20,796 bases of DNA. Origin: a virus. Position numbers and translations under genes: made by a program. Below the pieces are notes generated by a model. It worked only from the letters and a program-made list of their open reading frames with translations. It ran no database searches and was not told the DNA's origin. This document shows, piece by piece, positions 15,998 through 20,796 of the stretch. Position 1 is the stretch's first letter. Each line of letters starts with the position of its first letter. The DNA lies in the IMG/VR virus record IMGVR_UViG_3300030419_003137, positions 1-20,796 of that record; one strand, written 5' to 3'.

Positions 15998-16002
15998 GGA
16001 GG
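15998..16002 (+). promoter_or_regulatory. Ribosome-binding site that decides the start at 16011
   Basis: GGAGG in the 21-base gap after the protease/LRR gene is 8 bases upstream of ATG 16011. The in-frame TTG at 15996 overlaps this site and so cannot use it. Confidence 0.8.
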
Positions 16003-16010
16003 TTTTGAAT

Positions 16011-16493
16011 ATGGAAGAAAAGGATAAAAATTTTAAAAATTCATCCTTTAAAGAAAAGATTGGAATGGCAAAAAATTACGCGGGGTCTTTGATGTCTCGC
16101 GGACTAAACAATAAAAAAGCAGACAAAAGAACAAAACAACTTCGTGTTTTAAGTTGTTTAGGTGATGATGGAGAACTTATTCCATGTGAATATTTACGAG
16201 ATAGTAAAGAAAAACCAGGCGAAAAATATTGCGGAGGATGTGGTTGTGGAGATAGAAAAGCAACATGGTTAAGTGCAGTATCTGAAGATTATGGAAAATT
16301 GGATTATCCAAAAGTAGTCTGTCCTTTAAATATGCCTGGTTTCGCAAATTACGAACAAAGTGAACCAGATGAAGCAGAGGAACCCATTACTAGAAGATAT
16401 TATATCGAACAAATGAGTGAGGATAGAATCGATAGCATTGTGGTAAATTCACCAGAACCACCAGAGATTAAAAAGAAGGATACTAAAAAATAA
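16011..16493 (+). CDS. Small protein with CxxCxC motif, unknown function
   Basis: 160 residues. I place the start at ATG 16011, 8 bases after GGAGG (15998-16002). An in-frame TTG at 15996 would sit on the ribosome-binding site itself, so it is rejected. The N-terminal 45 residues are Lys-rich and likely helical. Six cysteines follow: C49, C59, the cluster C74-x2-C77-x-C79 within YCGGCGCGDRKATWL, and C104 in a KLDYPKVVCPLNMPGF segment. The C-terminal ~50 residues are acidic, then basic. The compact arrangement suggests metal binding (zinc or iron-sulfur), but no named family is recognised. It lies between the protease/LRR gene and gp13, roughly where T4 has wac (fibritin), but it has no coiled-coil fibritin features. 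Its cysteine pattern differs from the repeated Cys-Cys modules upstream. Confidence 0.85.
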   Translation: MEEKDKNFKNSSFKEKIGMAKNYAGSLMSRGLNNKKADKRTKQLRVLSCLGDDGELIPCEYLRDSKEKPGEKYCGGCGCGDRKATWLSAVSEDYGKLDYPKVVCPLNMPGFANYEQSEPDEAEEPITRRYYIEQMSEDRIDSIVVNSPEPPEIKKKDTKK

Positions 16494-16538
16494 TATAGGC
16501 ACGCTGCCGAATATACATAGTATATAAAGGAGAAACAA
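16494..16538 (+). promoter_or_regulatory. Leader of gp13 with possible late promoter and strong ribosome-binding site
   Basis: This 45-base gap contains ATATAAAG (16522-16529), an octamer also present in both 41-base leaders. It also contains AAAGGAGA (16526-16533) close to the ATG at 16539. TATAAAGG is 6/8 to the T4 late promoter and overlaps the ribosome-binding site, so a promoter using it would leave almost no leader. The promoter reading is weak; the ribosome-binding site is firm. Confidence 0.35.
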
Positions 16539-17348
16539 ATGGCAGCAGCACCCTATTCAACAGATACTTTGATTGATTATGCTTTTAGAAGACTAGGTTC
16601 TCCAGTAATTGATATAAATGTATCAAGAGAACAAGCGGAAGAGCGAGTAAATGATGGTCTTCAATTTTTCTATGAAAGACATTTTGATGGTGTAGAAAAA
16701 CACTATTATAGTCATAAAGTAACTTCAGATAATATTACCAATGGATATATCGATACCAGCGGCTTAACCGCAGGTAGTGGTGGTGGATATACTGGCGCAC
16801 CATCTGGTGACAATATTGTTAGTGTGACAAAAGTTCTTCCGTTAGGAGCGTCAAACGCTAACATGTTTAATGTTCGTTACCAGATGTCATTAAATGATTA
16901 TTTTGGAATTAATAGAAATACAAACTATGGGGTTGCATTAGGTCTTGCATCATACGATTCTACAAAAAGATTTATTAATTTAGTTGAGCAATTTTTCGAT
17001 ACTGAGAAAAATTTTAGATTTAGTAAAGTTACTAATAAACTATACATTGATATGGATTGGAGTGAAGATATAGAAGCAAATGATTATATTCTTTTTGAAG
17101 CATATTCGATTCTTGATCCAACAGTTTACACTGAAATTTATAATGATAGACTATTAAAAGAATATATAACTGCTTTAATAAAAAGACAGTGGGGTGCAAA
17201 TCTCTCAAAGTTTGAGGGAGTACAATTGCCTGGAGGAGTTTCTCTAAGAGGGGCAGAGATATTCTCAGAAGCGAATGAAGAGGTTCAGAGAATAGAAGAA
17301 AGAGTTCTAATGGAATACGAACTTCCAATCGATTTCATGGTAGGATAA
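16539..17348 (+). CDS. 13: Neck protein gp13 (T4-like head completion protein)
   Basis: 269 residues (T4 gp13 is about 309). Gp13 is a neck component added to the filled head with gp14, allowing tail attachment. The N-terminal DTLIDYAFRRLGSPVIDINV followed by a segment with EQAEERVNDGLQFFYERHFDG is typical of T4-like gp13, as is the C-terminal part with LLKEYITALIKRQWGANLSK, the LPGGVSLRGAEI segment and an ELPIDFMVG end. A glycine-rich loop lies at residues 74-90 (TSGLTAGSGGGYTGAPSG region). A strong AAAGGAGA (16526-16533) precedes the ATG by 5 bases. The gene is followed after 3 bases by gp14, and the order 13-14-15-16-17 matches T4 exactly, which supports the call. Confidence 0.95.
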   Translation: MAAAPYSTDTLIDYAFRRLGSPVIDINVSREQAEERVNDGLQFFYERHFDGVEKHYYSHKVTSDNITNGYIDTSGLTAGSGGGYTGAPSGDNIVSVTKVLPLGASNANMFNVRYQMSLNDYFGINRNTNYGVALGLASYDSTKRFINLVEQFFDTEKNFRFSKVTNKLYIDMDWSEDIEANDYILFEAYSILDPTVYTEIYNDRLLKEYITALIKRQWGANLSKFEGVQLPGGVSLRGAEIFSEANEEVQRIEERVLMEYELPIDFMVG

Positions 17349-17351
17349 AAC

Positions 17352-18242
17352 ATGGCAAGAAATCCTTACTTCAAAGATTATAGTGGCGAACAAAATCTCG
17401 CTGAAGATTTAACCATAGAAACAATTCAAACTATGGGAAGGGATATGATTTATATTCCCAGAGACAGCGTTACCAGAGATGATTTGTTTGGAGAATATAC
17501 TACAACTAAATTTACTAATGGAATAAATTTAGAAATGTATGTTTTATCTGTTGATGGGTTTGAAGGAGAAGGAGATATTATCTCTCAATATGGATTACAG
17601 ATAAAAGACCGTGTTGATCTTTTAGTTGCGAAAAAAAGATTTGAGGAGGAGGTAAAACTTTTAACAGGATTAGATAGACCAAGAGAAGGTGATTTAATAT
17701 TCTTTCCTCTAAGTAAAACTCTTTTTGAAATTAACTTTGTTGAGCATGAAAACCCATTTTATCAACTAGGAAAACTATACACTTACAGATTATCATGTGA
17801 GGTATTTACTTATGAAATTGATCAAGAAATCGATACTGGTATTGAAGATATAGATTCTGTAGAAGATGAAAGAAAGCAATTTGCGATTCGATTAACTCTC
17901 GGAACTAATAACGGTTCTGTCACAGACTATCGTTTAGGAGAAAGAGTATCTACTTCTACCACACCATCTGCTAGTGGTATAGTAAGTGAGTGGAATCTCA
18001 CTACCAAATCAATTCTATTGTCAGATCTATCAGGAACATTCGACACCTCATCTAATCTAGTAGGAGATGTGTCTGGTGCAGATTACGCAATATCTACGGT
18101 AACTACCACAAACATTATTATTCCACAAGATCCTCAAGATAATGATACAGCAGGGGATAATGATGATTTAGAATTCTATGCAGATAGGGATAATATATTC
18201 GACTTTACAAACACAGATCCATTTTCTGAAGGTGATTATTAA
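17352..18242 (+). CDS. 14: Neck protein gp14 (T4-like)
   Basis: 296 residues (T4 gp14 is about 256). Partner of gp13 in the neck that closes the filled capsid. Diagnostic features are the N-terminal NPYFKDYSGEQNLAEDLTIE segment, then a MIYIPRDSVTRDDLFGE segment, and the C-terminal IFDFTNTDPFSEGDY. Residues ~190-260 form a Ser/Thr/Asp-rich stretch (TSTTPSASGIVSEWN and following, through PQDPQDNDTAGDNDD) that probably accounts for the extra length. The start follows the gp13 stop by 3 bases, with AGGA at 17342-17345 as ribosome-binding site inside the end of gp13. The stop TAA shares one base with the ATG of gp15 (TAATG), so these genes are likely translationally coupled. Confidence 0.95.
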   Translation: MARNPYFKDYSGEQNLAEDLTIETIQTMGRDMIYIPRDSVTRDDLFGEYTTTKFTNGINLEMYVLSVDGFEGEGDIISQYGLQIKDRVDLLVAKKRFEEEVKLLTGLDRPREGDLIFFPLSKTLFEINFVEHENPFYQLGKLYTYRLSCEVFTYEIDQEIDTGIEDIDSVEDERKQFAIRLTLGTNNGSVTDYRLGERVSTSTTPSASGIVSEWNLTTKSILLSDLSGTFDTSSNLVGDVSGADYAISTVTTTNIIIPQDPQDNDTAGDNDDLEFYADRDNIFDFTNTDPFSEGDY

Positions 18243-19114
18243 TGTTTAGATCATACTATAACGAGTCAATAAGAAAGTTGGTAGTTGCCTTTGGTTCTTT
18301 GTTTAATAATATTCAAATAAAGAATACTGATTCTGGTGGAACAGAACAATTAATTCGAGTACCTTTGTCTTATGGTCCAAAGGAAAAATTTCTTCGGAGA
18401 ATAGAAGAAGCAAGTTCTATAACAAATAGTACTAAAGTTCAGATAACATTACCTAGACTGGGTTTTAATATAACAAATATTCAATATGATCCTCAAAGAA
18501 AAAGAAATTCTTTAACTAGAAGATATCATTATCCCACAGGAGCAACTGCTGGTTTTCCTTCTTATTCTTATGCAGAAGTTCCATATAGTTTTGATTTTTC
18601 TTTGTATGGTTTTACTAGAACCATGACAGATGCTCTTCAAATAACAGAACAAATACTTCCATATTTTACTCCAGAATTTATGGTGTCTATTAATTTTGAT
18701 AGTGTAAATGACGCAGTGGATGTTCCGATTGTATTGAATAATGTTATTATGGAGGAAGAATATGAAGGAGATTTTGATACTAGAAGAAATATAACAACCC
18801 AATATGATTTTAGTGTCAAGTCTTATGTTTATGGGGAAACGAAGAAATCAAATACTATTCTATACACAGAGAGTACTTTCTTTGAATTGGTTGATGATAA
18901 TTATCTTAGATCTGGACCAACAGGAGCATTGTCTAGAGTTGATGTTGGTGTAAGTGGTGCATCTGGAAGTGGTGCTGTAACTGCTGGAAACTACATTCCA
19001 TATACTAATACCTACACCAGAGGACCAAGTGGTTCTGGTATGACATCTGGAATGAGATATATCGATACTTATGGAAATACATATGAAGGTGCAACATTTA
19101 ATCCGCCTAATTAG
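18242..19114 (+). CDS. 15: Tail sheath stabilisation protein gp15 (T4-like tail completion)
   Basis: 290 residues (T4 gp15 is about 272). In T4, gp15 forms a hexameric ring capping the tail tube and sheath and provides the interface to the neck. The N-terminal MFRSYYNESIRKLVVAFGSL, followed by a segment with IRVPLSYGPKEKFLRRIEE, and the central LPRLGFNITNIQYDPQRKRN, are typical of gp15 of T4-like phages. The last ~65 residues are a Gly/Ser/Thr/Tyr-rich, low-complexity tail (GPTGALS, GVSGASGSGAV, GPSGSGMTSGM). I do not recognise this tail as part of T4 gp15; it is probably a lineage-specific extension. The start overlaps the gp14 stop by one base. The stop TAG is part of the TTAGGAG ribosome-binding site for gp16. 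Confidence 0.95.
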   Translation: MFRSYYNESIRKLVVAFGSLFNNIQIKNTDSGGTEQLIRVPLSYGPKEKFLRRIEEASSITNSTKVQITLPRLGFNITNIQYDPQRKRNSLTRRYHYPTGATAGFPSYSYAEVPYSFDFSLYGFTRTMTDALQITEQILPYFTPEFMVSINFDSVNDAVDVPIVLNNVIMEEEYEGDFDTRRNITTQYDFSVKSYVYGETKKSNTILYTESTFFELVDDNYLRSGPTGALSRVDVGVSGASGSGAVTAGNYIPYTNTYTRGPSGSGMTSGMRYIDTYGNTYEGATFNPPN

Positions 19115-19123
19115 GAGTGAAAT

Positions 19124-19615
19124 ATGAATAAAGAAAGTGAAGATAGGTTATCAAATTTTTTGGATGTGAAGTCCACGGAGTCTGTCTCGGAGGAAAAACA
19201 CTCTCCAATTGTGAAACGAGTGGACAATGTACCTATAACGAAAGAAAAGATGGAGAAGGATCTTGGAGCAGATTATAGGGAAGTTAGAAAAAATCTAAAG
19301 GATTTAATTAATACAGGACAGGACGCAATTGATGGTATTCTTTCAGTGGCAACAGATAGTGATTTACCAAGAGCATATGAGGTTGCTGGTCAAATGATTA
19401 AGACCGTCGCCGAAATGAATAAAGATTTAATCGAAATGCATAATAAGATGAAGACCATTAAAAAAGAAGAAACCAATTTAAACCACACCACCAATAATTC
19501 AATATATGTGGGGTCTACTTCAGATCTTCAAGATCTTATTAATCAATCTAGAAGTGCAAAGAAAGCATTCACAAATGATATTATTGATGTAGAGGTTAGT
19601 GAGGATGACGAATAA
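19124..19615 (+). CDS. 16: Small terminase subunit gp16 (T4-like)
   Basis: 163 residues, close to T4 gp16 (164). It forms the oligomeric small terminase that recognises DNA and regulates gp17 ATPase and nuclease activity during packaging. The central helical region, residues 48-112, carries the family signature: a DYREVRKNLKDLINTGQDAI segment, then LPRAYEVAGQMIKTVAEMNKD, predicted to form the coiled-coil oligomerisation core. The N-terminal ~45 residues are polar and acidic/basic, as in T4. The C-terminus (LQDLINQSRSAKKAF, then an acidic end) follows an Asn/Thr linker. The ribosome-binding site AGGAG (19113-19117) is 6 bases from the ATG. The 3' end overlaps the gp17 start by 11 bases in another frame. 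Confidence 0.95.
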   Translation: MNKESEDRLSNFLDVKSTESVSEEKHSPIVKRVDNVPITKEKMEKDLGADYREVRKNLKDLINTGQDAIDGILSVATDSDLPRAYEVAGQMIKTVAEMNKDLIEMHNKMKTIKKEETNLNHTTNNSIYVGSTSDLQDLINQSRSAKKAFTNDIIDVEVSEDDE

Positions 19616-20796
19616 AAAACAAGGTTATCTTGGAAATGAAAATTTAAAACCCGCTGGTATTGATATTGAATATACGAAAGAACAGGTAGAGGAGTATCTG
19701 AAATGCTCTCAAGATCCTGCTTATTTTATTCAAAAATATATTAAGGTTGTTTCTCTGGATGAAGGATTAGTTCCTTTTAATCTATATGATTATCAACAAG
19801 ACATTGTAGAAAAGATTCACAATAATCGTTTTGTAATTGCTAAACTTCCTCGTCAGTCAGGAAAGTCAACAACTGTAGTGGCTTATATTTTACATTATGT
19901 CATGTTCAATCAGAGCATGAATGTTGCCATTCTTGCAAATAAACAGGCAACTTCAAGAGAGATATTGAGTAGATTAAAATTAGCATATGAATATCTCCCA
20001 CAATGGTTACAACAAGGTATTATAGAATGGAATAAAGGATCTATTGAACTGGAAAACGGATCAAAGATTATTGCATCCTCAACATCTGCATCAGCAATTC
20101 GTGGTGGTTCTTTCAACATGATTTTCTTGGACGAATTTGCTCACGTTCCGACTGGTGTTGCAGAAGAATTCTTTAGTTCAGTATATCCAACTATCAGTTC
20201 TGGACAAAGCACTAAAGTATTGATGGTTTCAACTCCCAATGGATTAAATATGTTTTATCATTATTGGAGAGGAGCAACTAAAAAGGTTGGAGAGGTTGGG
20301 AAAAATGAATATGTTCCTATCGAAGTTCACTGGAGTCAGGTTCCATTATACGCTGGAGGACCACTACGAGATGATAAATGGAAACAACAAACAATTGCAA
20401 ATACAAGTGAACAGCAATTTCAATCAGAATTTGAATGTGATTTTGTTGGTTCACAAAACACATTAATATCTTCACATAAATTAAAATCACTTTCTTGGAC
20501 TAATCCAGTATTGAAAAATGCAGAGGGATTGGCAGTTTATTTTGAACCAATAAAGGATCATACTTATGTTTGTTGTGTGGATACTGCCCGTGGTCAAGGA
20601 TTGGATTATAGTGCATTTTGTGTCGTCGATATAACTTCAACACCATATAAATTAGTGGCAAGATATAGAAATAATATTATATCTCCAATGGTATATCCTA
20701 CAGTCATTAAAAGTTTATGTAGTCAGTATAATAATGCATTTGCTTTAATTGAAATTAACGATATTGGGGGTCAGGTTGCAGACGTTCTTCATGAAG
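19605..20796 (+). CDS. 17: Large terminase subunit gp17 (T4-like), 3' end outside the window
   Basis: 397 residues are visible and the frame is open to the window end. This is the ATP-driven packaging motor and headful nuclease. The ATPase domain shows Walker A RQSGKSTT (residues 83-90, Lys87), Walker B NMIFLDE (171-177, Asp176-Glu177) and a coupling segment MVSTPNG. The nuclease domain shows VDTARGQGLDYSAF (Asp326, equivalent to T4 Asp401) and LIEINDIGGQVAD (Glu383, equivalent to T4 Glu458). The third catalytic aspartate (T4 Asp542) should fall just beyond the window. The start at ATG 19605 is supported by AGAGG (19591-19595, 9 bases upstream) and by alignment of YLGNENLKPAGI with T4 residues ~87 onward; the ~80-residue T4 N-terminal extension is absent. 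Overlap with gp16 by 11 bases suggests coupling. Confidence 0.96.
   Translation, partial: MTNKKQGYLGNENLKPAGIDIEYTKEQVEEYLKCSQDPAYFIQKYIKVVSLDEGLVPFNLYDYQQDIVEKIHNNRFVIAKLPRQSGKSTTVVAYILHYVMFNQSMNVAILANKQATSREILSRLKLAYEYLPQWLQQGIIEWNKGSIELENGSKIIASSTSASAIRGGSFNMIFLDEFAHVPTGVAEEFFSSVYPTISSGQSTKVLMVSTPNGLNMFYHYWRGATKKVGEVGKNEYVPIEVHWSQVPLYAGGPLRDDKWKQQTIANTSEQQFQSEFECDFVGSQNTLISSHKLKSLSWTNPVLKNAEGLAVYFEPIKDHTYVCCVDTARGQGLDYSAFCVVDITSTPYKLVARYRNNIISPMVYPTVIKSLCSQYNNAFALIEINDIGGQVADVLHE

Noticed and set aside
15996-15998. TTG start five codons before ATG 16011
   Set aside because: It overlaps the GGAGG ribosome-binding site, which is correctly spaced for ATG 16011.
16498-16508. Inverted repeat GGCA-CGC-TGCC before gp13
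   Set aside because: A 4-base stem with no T-run following it is too weak to call a terminator.

Overview
The window is a piece of an AT-rich, T4-like (contractile-tailed) bacteriophage genome. All genes lie on the + strand, packed nearly end to end; the largest gap between genes is about 45 bases. The right third is diagnostic: homologues of T4 neck proteins gp13 and gp14, tail-sheath-stabilising gp15, small terminase gp16 and the N-terminal two thirds of large terminase gp17, in the canonical T4 order with short or overlapping junctions. The style of these proteins (gp17 lacking the T4 N-terminal extension, sequence features of gp13/gp14) resembles marine T4-like phages such as cyanophages or pelagiphages. 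The host cannot be read from this sequence.

The left three quarters (1-15989) hold six large or medium genes that I cannot match to named T4 proteins. Five consecutive ones (1-3718 partial, 3747-6899, 6919-7473, 7520-9877, 9912-12557) are strikingly cysteine-rich. They share a degenerate module with a Cys-Cys pair, usually G-x-C-C, then single cysteines, often a Gly-Gly-aromatic step, and a closing C-x(n)-C. The second also has a short collagen-like stretch and a beta-rich middle. The third and fourth end in the same ~110-residue cysteine module, and each copy is followed by a nearly identical 41-base leader running into the next gene's start. The sixth gene (12558-15989) encodes a probable trypsin-like serine protease, fibronectin-III-like and leucine-rich-repeat protein. 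Its GTG start directly abuts the preceding stop codon.

In T4 the stretch just upstream of gene 13 carries baseplate and fibre genes (9-12) and fibritin (wac). By position, size and domain types, this block is most simply read as a lineage-specific virion-surface or host-adhesion module built from cysteine-knot-like repeats plus a protease/LRR protein. That is inference; no protein here has visible signal peptides or membrane segments, which fits virion proteins released by lysis. A small C-x2-C-x-C protein of unknown function (16011-16493) sits between this block and gp13.

No tRNA, rRNA, CRISPR array, insertion sequence or convincing intrinsic terminator was seen. Two 41-base leader repeats contain sequences close to the T4 late promoter TATAAATA and are the best regulatory candidates.
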